Source: Oscillospiraceae bacterium (GTDB lineage: Bacteria; Bacillota_A; Clostridia; Oscillospirales; Oscillospiraceae). Taken from it: a stretch of DNA of 7,074 nucleotides. Below the pieces are notes generated by a model. The model saw only the letters and a program-made list of their open reading frames with translations. It had not been told where the DNA came from and searched no databases. Of the stretch, positions 1-5,833 are shown one piece after another (within the stretch, counting starts at the first letter, position 1; each line of letters starts with the position of its first letter). The DNA is taken from the NCBI GenBank assembly GCA_021771675.1, contig JAETOP010000144.1, positions 1-7,074 on the forward strand. The letters run 5' to 3'. Both the position numbers and the translations under genes were made by a program.

Positions 1-120
1 TCCATGTTCCTGCACAGATATTTGGGTGACCGTGTCCAACTGCGGGAAATTGGTTTGGAGGCATTGGAGACTGCACTGGGAATTGAAACATCAGACGCGG
101 GCGAAGAACGGTTTGACTAG
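1..120 (+). CDS. 3' end of an unidentified protein (partial)
   Basis: The frame is open from the first base of the window and ends with TAG at 118-120, giving 39 residues; the start lies upstream of the window. An in-frame ATG at 4-6 is not preceded by visible sequence, so it cannot be judged as a start. The tail contains a leucine/glutamate-rich, probably helical segment (REIGLEALETALGI) and ends acidic (GEERFD). I do not recognise the family. The stop codon overlaps the Shine-Dalgarno sequence of the next gene, which strongly suggests the two are co-transcribed and translationally linked. Confidence 0.6.
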   Translation, partial: SMFLHRYLGDRVQLREIGLEALETALGIETSDAGEERFD

Positions 121-128
121 GAGGGATT

Positions 129-731
129 ATGGTGACGCAAGATCAGAAGGCGGCTTTGAACGCCCTTCGTGAGTTGATCCATTATCATAGAGTTTCATGG
201 TCGGAAGGTTGCGGCTATACCGGGAATGAGCAGCTTGTGCATCTCACAATACCGCAGGCGCAGATTGCCATTCGTTATGAGCTTCCGATAGGAATCCGAT
301 GTGCGTGTCCGACCGGAGTAGGCCGCCCGCCCAGGAAGCCATATCGGTATATCACGGTTACTGATACTGAGCAGATGACGAGGTGGCTGTCTTATTCGGA
401 TATGGACGACTTGCCTTCTATTCACGCAGAATTTCCATGGCGTATCCAGCAGCGGATGCGGGAGTATATTTTGCAGATCATGGAGATTGAGTGCCCGGAA
501 TGGCTGCCGGCCATTAAACCTGTTGCTCCGCTCCTCGGCGCGCAGGGTGACATCTATAACCTGCTATGTATTGCCAACCGCGCTTTGCGAGGAGCGGGAC
601 AACAGGAGCAAGCGGAACAGATGTGGCGTCTCGTCCTGAGCAGCGGCAGCTACTTCGGTGCATTGGCCATCATCGGTGAGTATGTCGAATTTGGCGAAGC
701 ACTGCCGCAGGCCCATGAAGGCAGCCAATAG
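129..731 (+). CDS. Hypothetical protein, orphan ICE accessory protein
   Basis: This is a 200-residue soluble protein with no signal peptide or membrane segment. I do not recognise the N-terminal two thirds, which include a cysteine-bearing stretch (IRCACPTGVGRPP, about 57-69). The C-terminal part, about residues 135-189 (GDIYNLLCIANRAL then SGSYFGALAIIGEYVEF), resembles a small helical module I recall from short hypothetical proteins in Clostridia phages and conjugative elements; this is a resemblance from memory, not a search. An AGGAGGG ribosome binding site at 119-125 lies over the previous stop codon. ATG at 129 sits only about 4 bases from GGAGG, so GTG at 132 (spacing 7) is a plausible alternative start. 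It is followed 17 bases later by the PC4-type gene, so it probably belongs to the transfer operon. Function unknown. Confidence 0.8.
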   Translation: MVTQDQKAALNALRELIHYHRVSWSEGCGYTGNEQLVHLTIPQAQIAIRYELPIGIRCACPTGVGRPPRKPYRYITVTDTEQMTRWLSYSDMDDLPSIHAEFPWRIQQRMREYILQIMEIECPEWLPAIKPVAPLLGAQGDIYNLLCIANRALRGAGQQEQAEQMWRLVLSSGSYFGALAIIGEYVEFGEALPQAHEGSQ

Positions 732-748
732 CATCAGAAAGGATTGTT

Positions 749-985
749 TTGATTGTGAAGGATATTGAACATGAAATTGTCACTGAAATCGCTGTGCTAT
801 CTGAAAGCGACAGTGGTTACACGAAAGAAATCAACCTTGTATCCTGGAACGGAGCAAAACCGAAATACGATATTCGCAGCTGGTCACCCGGCCGGGAAAA
901 ATGCGGTAAGGGCATCGTACTGACGGGGGATGAAGCGAAAGAACTGCTCTTAGCCCTGAAAAGCCAATTTCCCGGTTTGGCATAG
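749..985 (+). CDS. YdbC/PC4-family single-stranded-DNA-binding protein
   Basis: This 78-residue protein matches the bacterial YdbC branch of the PC4 (transcriptional coactivator p15) fold. The family signature is clear: GYTKEINLVSWNG, then PKYDIRSW and GKGIVLTGDEAKEL, covering about residues 23-65, with the aromatic and basic positions expected on the curved sheet that grips single-stranded DNA. Full-length bacterial members are about 70-80 residues, so it is complete. Known members bind ssDNA without strong sequence preference. Immediately upstream of the coupling protein, it may coat or guide the transferred strand, although a role in transcription is also possible; both are inference. The start is TTG at 749, 5 bases after AGAAAGGA (736-743); GTG at 755 is an alternative with longer spacing and loses only two residues. 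Confidence 0.88.
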   Translation: MIVKDIEHEIVTEIAVLSESDSGYTKEINLVSWNGAKPKYDIRSWSPGREKCGKGIVLTGDEAKELLLALKSQFPGLA

Positions 986-1027
986 GCGGAGCAGTCTGCC
1001 GCTCAATCCACTGATTCTGCTAAGACG

Positions 1028-1045
1028 GGAGGAGGTTCCGATGTG
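1028..1045 (+). promoter_or_regulatory. Strong ribosome binding site with ATGTGA start-stop overlap
   Basis: GGAGGAGGT at 1028-1036 is a near-perfect anti-16S match. It is followed by ATG at 1041, which is closed at once by TGA at 1044-1046, and by GTG at 1043, which opens the long coupling-protein frame. The ATG cannot encode anything, so the GTG must be the real start. The overlapping one-codon start-stop may lower initiation on the GTG. Confidence 0.6.
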
Positions 1046-3067
1046 AAATCAAATTGGACCAGAATTGTGGGCATTGTTCTGGCTGTGATGCTGGGCGCGG
1101 CGCTGCTGTTCTATTTGGGCGGCCTTGTTTGTCAGGTACATGGTAATTATGTGCAGTGGATGTCAGATGGAGGTATCACCGGAGAAACGACGATGGCTCC
1201 GATCAAGACCGGCATACTGGATTGCTGGGCTAACGGGGCCACACCTGCAGGCCTCAAGTATGACCTGCTTATAATTGTTGTGGCTGTGGGCATTTATGCC
1301 TTTTTCCGGCTTCAGGACAGGTTTGGCAGCCGGGATCGGGACGCTCGCAACTTCTCCCGCAGCAAGCGAGGCACCTATGGAACTGCGGGCTGGATGGGAG
1401 ACCAGGAAATGCGTACCATACTGGAAGTGGCCAGCCCGAGTAAGGCCAGGGGCATCATACTGGGACAGAATGAGCGTGGGTCTGTTATCTGTCTTCCGGA
1501 GAACACCAGGCTCAACAAGCATATCGCCGTGTTTGGCGCCAGCGGTACCATGAAGTCACGCGGCGTGATCCGGCCAGCCATCTTCCAAAGCATCCGCCGT
1601 GGAGAATCTGTGGTCGTGTCCGACCCAAAATCCGAAATGTACGCCGACACGGTGGAATTATTCCGTAAGCACGGCTACACTGTCCGCGTCTATAACCTCC
1701 TTAAGCCGGAACTGAGCGACTCCTGGAACTGTATGTTCGACCTGGGCGGCGACACATTGATGGCCCAGGTACTCACGGATGTCATCATCTCCAATACCCG
1801 GGGCGGTGAAAAGGGAGACCATTTTTGGGACAACGGCGAATCCAACCTGCTCAAAAGTCTCATCCTCTATGTGGACCTGGACGCCAGCCGCAAACCGGAG
1901 GAGCGGAATCTGCCCGCGGTATATCAGATGCTGACCCAGAACTCAGAAAAGCAGCTCACCGCCCTTTTTGACCGCCTGCCCGTAAGCCATCCTGCGAAGG
2001 CACCCTACAGTCTGTTCAGCCAAGGCAGTGATACGGTGCGTGCGGGCATCATACTGGGTCTGGGAACCAGGCTTCAGGTACTTCAGAGCGAGGCGGTTCG
2101 TCAGATTACCAGGCACTCGGATATTGACTTAGCCGAGCCCGGCAAGAGCAAGTGCGCATATTTTATCATCTTGGACGACCAGAACTCCTCTCTGGAATTT
2201 CTGTCGTCCCTTTTCTTCGCTTTCTTGTTCATCAAACTGGTTCGATATGCTGACAGCACACCCGATCAGAAATGCAAAGTGCCTGTGAACATCATATTGG
2301 ACGAGATGAACAACATCGGTATTATTCCGGACTTTGGCCGGCGGTTGAGCACCGTCCGGTCCCGGGCACTGCAGATCCTGATGGCCTGTCAGTCCCTGCC
2401 CCAGCTCCAGAACCGATATCCCAACAATCTTTGGGCGGAGCTGGTGGGCAACGCAGACACTCAGCTGATGCTGGGCTGTACTGACGATGTCTCAGCTGAG
2501 TACTTCAGCAGCCGCAGCGGCGACATGACTGTGGAGGTGAACTCCACTATGACTGTCCGGCAGAGCATTGCAGTTGCCCAGGTCATCCCACAGTACCGCT
2601 ATACAGAAGGACTCGGCCGCCGCCGGTTGCTTACGCCGGATGAAGTGCTGCGCCTGCCCAATGACGAACTGCTGATTATCATTCGCGGGCAAAAGGTACT
2701 GCGCGCCAAGAAATTCGACTATACTGGCCATCCATATGCAAAGGACTGTGTAAAAGCCAGTATCCTGGACTACAAATCAAACCATAGCCCACCACCGATG
2801 CCGGAGATCATACAGGAGGCGCCAGTCGCCGCAGGCGAGGAAAAGCGGACAAAGCCCAAATCTCAAAAGCCGGCCGCATCAGGCACTGCAAAACCGCCGG
2901 CACCGGCTGACAGCAATCAAGATCCGCCTGAACCTGAGGAGACGGTACCACCCGGCGAAGCAGCGCCCCTCGCCGTCCCGCATCAGCAAGAGCAGCCCGC
3001 ACCTGCAAAACAGGCCCGGCGCCCCAAGACACTCTATGAGAGTTCCCGGCCGCCGGTGGATTTTTAA
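1043..3067 (+). CDS. VirD4/TraG-family type IV secretion coupling protein
   Basis: This 674-residue protein is the conjugation coupling ATPase, which brings the relaxase-DNA complex to the mating channel at the inner face of the membrane. Two N-terminal membrane segments lie at about residues 8-30 and 74-90, with a short external loop between them. The ATPase domain shows a Walker A motif GASGTMKS (165-172, catalytic K171), the conserved VVVSDPKSEMY (190-200), a Walker B NIILDEMNNIG (416-426, D420/E421) and the downstream MACQSLPQL (447-455). The GASGTMKS form and the order of motifs match the VirD4-like proteins of Tn1549-type elements (CD1115 family). Residues from about 583 to 674 form a Pro/Ala/Glu-rich, low-complexity tail, longer than in many relatives and possibly a docking arm for substrate. 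GTG start with a strong ribosome binding site. It closes its operon at a terminator. Confidence 0.95.
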   Translation: MKSNWTRIVGIVLAVMLGAALLFYLGGLVCQVHGNYVQWMSDGGITGETTMAPIKTGILDCWANGATPAGLKYDLLIIVVAVGIYAFFRLQDRFGSRDRDARNFSRSKRGTYGTAGWMGDQEMRTILEVASPSKARGIILGQNERGSVICLPENTRLNKHIAVFGASGTMKSRGVIRPAIFQSIRRGESVVVSDPKSEMYADTVELFRKHGYTVRVYNLLKPELSDSWNCMFDLGGDTLMAQVLTDVIISNTRGGEKGDHFWDNGESNLLKSLILYVDLDASRKPEERNLPAVYQMLTQNSEKQLTALFDRLPVSHPAKAPYSLFSQGSDTVRAGIILGLGTRLQVLQSEAVRQITRHSDIDLAEPGKSKCAYFIILDDQNSSLEFLSSLFFAFLFIKLVRYADSTPDQKCKVPVNIILDEMNNIGIIPDFGRRLSTVRSRALQILMACQSLPQLQNRYPNNLWAELVGNADTQLMLGCTDDVSAEYFSSRSGDMTVEVNSTMTVRQSIAVAQVIPQYRYTEGLGRRRLLTPDEVLRLPNDELLIIIRGQKVLRAKKFDYTGHPYAKDCVKASILDYKSNHSPPPMPEIIQEAPVAAGEEKRTKPKSQKPAASGTAKPPAPADSNQDPPEPEETVPPGEAAPLAVPHQQEQPAPAKQARRPKTLYESSRPPVDF

Positions 3068-3096
3068 CCCTTATGATACATTTATTTTTGGCGAAC

Positions 3097-3126
3097 AGCG
3101 TCCTTCCACCCGAAGGGCGCTTTATT
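3097..3126 (+). terminator. Rho-independent terminator after the coupling-protein gene
   Basis: AGCGTCCTTC (3097-3106) pairs with GAAGGGCGCT (3112-3121) to give a 10-bp stem with one G-U pair and a 5-base loop, followed by a short T-rich run TTTATT (3121-3126). It sits 30 bases after the VirD4 stop codon and 35 bases before the next start. The T run is modest, so some readthrough into the S1-domain gene is likely. Confidence 0.7.
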
Positions 3127-3160
3127 CGTATATTAAACAATCTGAAGGAGGACTTTTATC

Positions 3161-4651
3161 ATGGCACGCACGAAGAAAGATCTGAAGAATCAGGCCGCTG
3201 CTGAAGAGCAGATGGTCGGCGAAGGCACCGCGCTTGAGGGTGAGACCCTGCAGCAGAAGCCCGCCGGCGAGCAGGATGGCGTCCCTGTTGGCAGCCTGAC
3301 TGACCTGGAGCTGGAACACACAGGCACGCTGAACCCGGACGCCCCCCAGACTGAGGCTGAGGCGGAGGAAATGGGGGAGGTGCCTCAGGAGCCCGCCCCC
3401 AAACCGGATCTGGGCGACGAAATCGGCATTCCTGGCACCCCACCCCCCCAGACTGACCCGCAATCTGGGCTGCACGCAGACGGTGAAGCCGGTGTTCCCC
3501 AGACTGAGACTGAACTGACCTCTGGCGGCCAGCCGCCTGAAGAGGAACCGGCCGCCGAAGGCATCGCTTTCGATGGAGCGGGAATCCCGAGGCCTGTGGC
3601 GCCGCCCTTCTATATGGTTCCGCCGGAGGCTGGTGCGCCTGCTGCGGAGGCTGCGGATGCCGGCCAGACCGGGGGGACAGACCTGGAAGACCCTGAAGCC
3701 GGGATGAAGCAGGCAGAGGATGCCCGTCCCAGACTGCGGATGCCCCGCCAGCGCGGTCCGCGGGTAGTGTCCATTGATGCCGAGCGCACAGTGGAAACCG
3801 AGAACGACAGGCTGCGCAACGATCTGCTGGATCTGGTGGAGTCCTTTAAGGGGAAGAAGATCCTCACCGGCACGATTCAGGGTGTGGAACGGTTGGCCAG
3901 TAACCCGGAGATATGCTACGCCGTCACCTACCATGGTGACTTCAAGATCATTATCCCGGTGCTGGACGCCATCGAGGAACCCGAGGACTACCGTGACCAG
4001 CCCAAGGGTGATGTGCTCCACTACCTGCTCAACAAGCGGTTGGGCGCTGAGGTGGATTATATCGTCAAGCGCATCGATCAGGAGGGCGGGGTCGTGGCGG
4101 CCAGCCGGCTGGAGGCGATGGCTCTGAAGCGCCGGGAGTACTATTTCCGCACGGATCGGGATGGCAACTATCAGATCTATGAGGGCATCCGCGCCGAGGC
4201 CCGGGTGGTGTCCGTCATCCGGGCGGGTATCTTTGTGGACCTGTTTGGCGCTGAGTGCTACATTCCTCTGCGGGAGCTGTCCTACCAGCGCTGGATGGAC
4301 GCGGCCAGCCACTACCAGCCTGGTCAGCGTGTGCTGGTGAAGGTACTGGAGGTGGACCGCTCCGACCGCAACCGGCCCCGCGTGACCGCCTCTGTCAAGC
4401 AGGCCAGCGAGAACCCCTATGAGAAGGCGCTCAAGAAATATGCGGTGGGCAACCGCTACGTGGGAACCGTCAGCATGGTGGATCTCAGCGGTGTGTTCGT
4501 GTCCCTGGATGGCGGCATCGACTGCCTGTGTACCCACCCCAAGCGCGGCCGCCCGCCCCGCGGCGCCCGTGTCACCGTCCGCATCCTGGGCATCAACAAC
4601 GAAACGAACCGCATCTGGGGCGTCATCACCCATATGTCCACCACCCGATAA
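3161..4651 (+). CDS. S1-domain RNA-binding protein with long acidic disordered N-terminus
   Basis: This 496-residue protein has two very different halves. Residues 1 to about 200 are rich in Glu, Pro, Gly and Ala and look disordered, ending in a basic patch (RPRLRMPRQRGPR, 189-201). Next comes a short helical segment (about 208-230) and then OB/S1-type folds: a divergent one at about 230-325, a clear S1 at about 341-413 (EARVVSVIRAGIFVDLFG, CYIPLREL, then RVTASVK) and another at about 428-492 (YVGTVSMVDLSGVFVSLDGG to WGVITHM). These resemble repeats of ribosomal protein S1, but the protein is not the housekeeping S1. RNA or ssDNA binding is likely from the fold; the role in conjugation is unknown. 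ATG at 3161 follows AAGGAGGA (3145-3152). Similar S1-domain genes occur next to VirD4 genes in Clostridia elements, as far as I recall. Confidence 0.88.
   Translation: MARTKKDLKNQAAAEEQMVGEGTALEGETLQQKPAGEQDGVPVGSLTDLELEHTGTLNPDAPQTEAEAEEMGEVPQEPAPKPDLGDEIGIPGTPPPQTDPQSGLHADGEAGVPQTETELTSGGQPPEEEPAAEGIAFDGAGIPRPVAPPFYMVPPEAGAPAAEAADAGQTGGTDLEDPEAGMKQAEDARPRLRMPRQRGPRVVSIDAERTVETENDRLRNDLLDLVESFKGKKILTGTIQGVERLASNPEICYAVTYHGDFKIIIPVLDAIEEPEDYRDQPKGDVLHYLLNKRLGAEVDYIVKRIDQEGGVVAASRLEAMALKRREYYFRTDRDGNYQIYEGIRAEARVVSVIRAGIFVDLFGAECYIPLRELSYQRWMDAASHYQPGQRVLVKVLEVDRSDRNRPRVTASVKQASENPYEKALKKYAVGNRYVGTVSMVDLSGVFVSLDGGIDCLCTHPKRGRPPRGARVTVRILGINNETNRIWGVITHMSTTR
3344..3507 (+). repeat. Degenerate 51-base (17-residue) repeat inside the S1-domain gene
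   Basis: The 11-mer CCCCAGACTGA occurs at 3344-3354, 3446-3456 and 3497-3507. The spacings are 102 and 51 bases, that is 2 x 51 and 1 x 51, all in the same reading frame, encoding PQTE/PQTD/PQTE at residues 62, 96 and 113. The unit between 3395 and 3445 lacks the 11-mer. This suggests that the disordered region grew by tandem duplication of a 17-residue unit and then diverged. Confidence 0.55.
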
Positions 4652-4694
4652 CGAAGCAATGGACATATCCGGGCAGTATCCCACAATAAATGCC

Positions 4695-4722
4695 GGAGGG
4701 CCGCCATGCACGGCGGCCCTCC
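4695..4722 (+). terminator. Strong intergenic hairpin, possible terminator or RNA-stabilising stem
   Basis: GGAGGGCCGCC (4695-4705) and GGCGGCCCTCC (4712-4722) form a perfect 11-bp, GC-only-rich stem with a 6-base loop, 43 bases after the S1-domain stop. The following bases (ACACATTTCT) hold only a three-T run, so termination would be weak; the stem may instead end transcription partially or protect the 3' end of the upstream message. Confidence 0.5.
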
Positions 4723-4772
4723 ACACATTTCTAAATCCATTTAGGCTATTGCAGATTGGAGCTGATGTTTTT

Positions 4773-5339
4773 ATGAGAAAAACGAAGAAGCGGACATACC
4801 GGCGCTGGACTGCTTTTCTGCTTGCAGCCGTCCTCTCGCTGGCCTTGGCTCCTGCCGCATTGGCGGATACCGGCGATACCACCCCGAAGATAACCCAGCA
4901 GCCCGACCAACTGGTGCTGCAGCTGGGCGTGCGCTGGGCCGGTGTGGAGTTTGAACTCCGAACAGACGCCGGGGTGTTCCCCGTCCCCGTTGTGGTGGAT
5001 GAAAGCGGCGTGCTGCGGATGGATCTGGGCGGAAGCACCACCTATACGCTGAGCTGCATTGATTCCACTGTCCCCATACCCGGCCCGGTGGCGGGTGAAA
5101 CGCCCGGCAATGAGACAACACCCCCTGAAGAAGACGTATCCGTACAGGCACCGCCTCAGACATCTGTGCCGGAGCCTGCCCCCGCCCCGGCGCCCAGCCA
5201 GCAGAATATCCCTCTTGCCCCATTAATGGTTTTTCTGGTCGGACTCGCAGCGGTAGGCGGCGGGATGATTGCCTATTGGGTGCTGAAACGCCAGCAGGCG
5301 GAAGCCTACGATGAATGGGAGGATGACGAGGCGGAATAA
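4773..5339 (+). CDS. Exported single-pass membrane protein, probable ICE surface accessory
   Basis: This 188-residue protein starts with a basic n-region (MRKTKKRTYRR), a hydrophobic core and an ALA-D signal peptidase site, cleavage expected after residue 31. A small ectodomain with beta-strand-like segments (about 36-98) contains one cysteine (C95). A Pro/Thr/Glu-rich stalk follows (about 100-144, including PEPAPAPAP), then a membrane helix at about 147-170 and a short, strongly acidic cytoplasmic tail ending EWEDDEAE. The layout resembles the CD1107/DUF4366-type secreted proteins of Tn1549-like elements, but I cannot assign it to that family by sequence. ATG at 4773 was chosen because the signal peptide begins there and GGAG (4758-4761) lies 11 bases upstream; the frame is open further left only because it runs antisense-like through the S1-domain gene in another frame. 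Likely role: surface or mating-channel accessory (inference). Confidence 0.85.
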   Translation: MRKTKKRTYRRWTAFLLAAVLSLALAPAALADTGDTTPKITQQPDQLVLQLGVRWAGVEFELRTDAGVFPVPVVVDESGVLRMDLGGSTTYTLSCIDSTVPIPGPVAGETPGNETTPPEEDVSVQAPPQTSVPEPAPAPAPSQQNIPLAPLMVFLVGLAAVGGGMIAYWVLKRQQAEAYDEWEDDEAE

Positions 5340-5411
5340 CCGCCATTTCCCTCCGAGGAGTATCCTATCGTGTCAGATTAAGAGAGCATTTGCCTTCACC
5401 TCAGAGGTATT

Positions 5412-5449
5412 ATAACAAATAAAATGTTAGTGTTTAATATTTTTGTTAT
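5412..5449. repeat. AT-rich inverted repeat
   Basis: ATAACAAA (5412-5419) is exactly complementary to TTTGTTAT (5442-5449), separated by 22 AT-rich bases. It could act as a weak transcription end for the upstream gene or as a protein-binding site; an 8-bp AT-only-rich match can also arise by chance in such sequence. Confidence 0.35.
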
Positions 5450-5488
5450 GATTAAATTCGGCAATATTCTGCGCCCATTCCGTCTGCT

Positions 5489-5522
5489 ATACTGACTCTG
5501 GATTTCCCATACTGACTTTGGA
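5489..5522 (+). promoter_or_regulatory. Two 14-base direct repeats, candidate regulator binding site
   Basis: ATACTGACTCTGGA (5489-5502) and ATACTGACTTTGGA (5509-5522) differ at one base and start exactly 20 bases apart, close to two helical turns, so both copies face the same side of the DNA. Their centres lie about 101 and 81 bases upstream of the expected transcription start of the leader RNA, a usual position for an activator. No regulator gene is identified. Confidence 0.5.
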
Positions 5523-5561
5523 CAAAAAGTGTGAATTATCTGTGTATTTTTTGATTTGTAG

Positions 5562-5590
5562 TTGACTTTTGCGGGAAAATATGTTAAACT
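5562..5590 (+). promoter_or_regulatory. Sigma-A promoter of the structured leader RNA
   Basis: TTGACT (5562-5567, five of six consensus bases) is followed by a 17-base spacer and TAAACT (5585-5590, four of six). Transcription would start at about 5596-5598, three to five bases before the first strand of the long closing stem of the RNA. The optimal spacer and the fit to the RNA structure support it. Confidence 0.65.
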
Positions 5591-5691
5591 CAACTCATAG
5601 CAAGACGCTGCGCTCAGGCTTTCGATACGCCGGAACACTCCGGCGTCAGACCCATTAAAATGGATGGGGAATCGTTACGGATCTGTGTGCA

Positions 5692-5802
5692 ATGACAGCT
5701 CCACACGGCGCAGGTCTTGTTTTAACAATATGTAGCCGAGAGGTTGCTGAAATACAGTACAGAGTCAATGGCTGGATGAGACACCACTATTCCAGCGCTT
5801 GA
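5692..5802 (+). CDS. Possible 36-codon small ORF inside the leader RNA
   Basis: An ATG at 5692 opens 36 codons ending with TGA at 5800-5802; the frame is open leftward to 5659. The peptide begins MTAPHGAG and contains CSREVAE and VNGWMRHHY. It has no recognisable Shine-Dalgarno sequence, and the same bases form stem strands and both arms of the terminator, so the open frame may be accidental. If translated, ribosomes would melt the left terminator arm and stop inside the right arm, which is how a leader peptide could allow readthrough. I cannot assign it to a family. Confidence 0.2.
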   Translation: MTAPHGAGLVLTICSREVAEIQYRVNGWMRHHYSSA

Positions 5803-5820
5803 TTCTGTGCTGTCTTTTTT
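5755..5820 (+). terminator. Long intrinsic terminator within the leader
   Basis: Arms 5755-5775 and 5792-5812 pair at 19 of 21 positions (two of them G-U), leaving two adjacent mismatches in the middle and a 16-base loop, and are followed at once by TCTTTTTT (5813-5820). This is the strongest terminator in the window. As it lies between the promoter and the DUF3268 start codon, it would either end a free RNA or act as an attenuator. Confidence 0.8.
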
Positions 5821-5833
5821 AGCGGCCCCTCGG

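Larger units (their letters stand above)
5340..5561. other. AT-rich non-coding stretch upstream of the leader promoter
   Basis: No gene is supported here; the base composition becomes clearly AT-rich from about 5400 compared with the GC-rich neighbours. I see no clear terminator with a GC-rich stem after the membrane-protein gene. The segment holds an AT inverted repeat and a pair of direct repeats, listed separately, and probably serves as the upstream regulatory region for the promoter at 5562. Confidence 0.5.
5597..5820 (+). ncRNA. Structured RNA leader upstream of the DUF3268 gene
   Basis: The transcript expected from the promoter at 5562 folds well by eye. A closing stem pairs 5601-5613 with 5708-5719 (12 bp, one bulged G at 5607). 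Inside it are a hairpin 5627-5634/5639-5646 (8 bp, ACAC loop), a weaker hairpin 5651-5655/5664-5668, and one at 5685-5689/5702-5706. After about 35 bases comes a long terminator hairpin (5755-5812) with a T run. A further pairing, AGCCGAG (5734-5740) with CTCGGCT (5829-5835), would enclose the terminator. I recall that a candidate RNA motif named after DUF3268 has been described upstream of such genes; whether this sequence is a member was not tested. It could be a cis-acting attenuator or a free RNA of about 220 bases. Confidence 0.6.

Noticed and set aside
3106..3134. TATATT at 3129 as a promoter for the S1-domain gene
   Set aside because: No -35-like hexamer at the right distance; the position 17 bases upstream falls in the terminator hairpin.
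4419..4772. Upstream extension of the membrane-protein frame to an ATG at 4419
   Set aside because: This part overlaps the S1-domain gene in another frame and gives an Arg/Trp/Ser-rich shadow sequence; the signal peptide starts at 4773.
3122..5041. 639-codon open frame on the minus strand
   Set aside because: It is antisense to the S1-domain gene and part of the membrane-protein gene; the protein looks like a low-complexity shadow caused by GC-rich third positions, and it spans a hairpin and intergenic DNA. No ribosome binding site supports it.
5390..5416. TTGCCT with TATAAC as a second promoter
   Set aside because: The spacer is only 15 bases and the downstream sequence leads into the AT inverted repeat without a gene.
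5424..5495. Small ORF of 23 codons in the AT-rich stretch
   Set aside because: No ribosome binding site and no recognisable peptide; expected by chance.
5396..5638. 80-codon minus-strand frame over the promoter region
   Set aside because: It lacks a ribosome binding site, runs over the promoter and repeats, and has no family resemblance.
5660..5682. ATGGAT and ACGGAT as the two signature motifs of TwoAYGGAY RNA
   Set aside because: Both match AYGGAY, but they are not clearly in the terminal loops of two hairpins, so the similarity is probably accidental.
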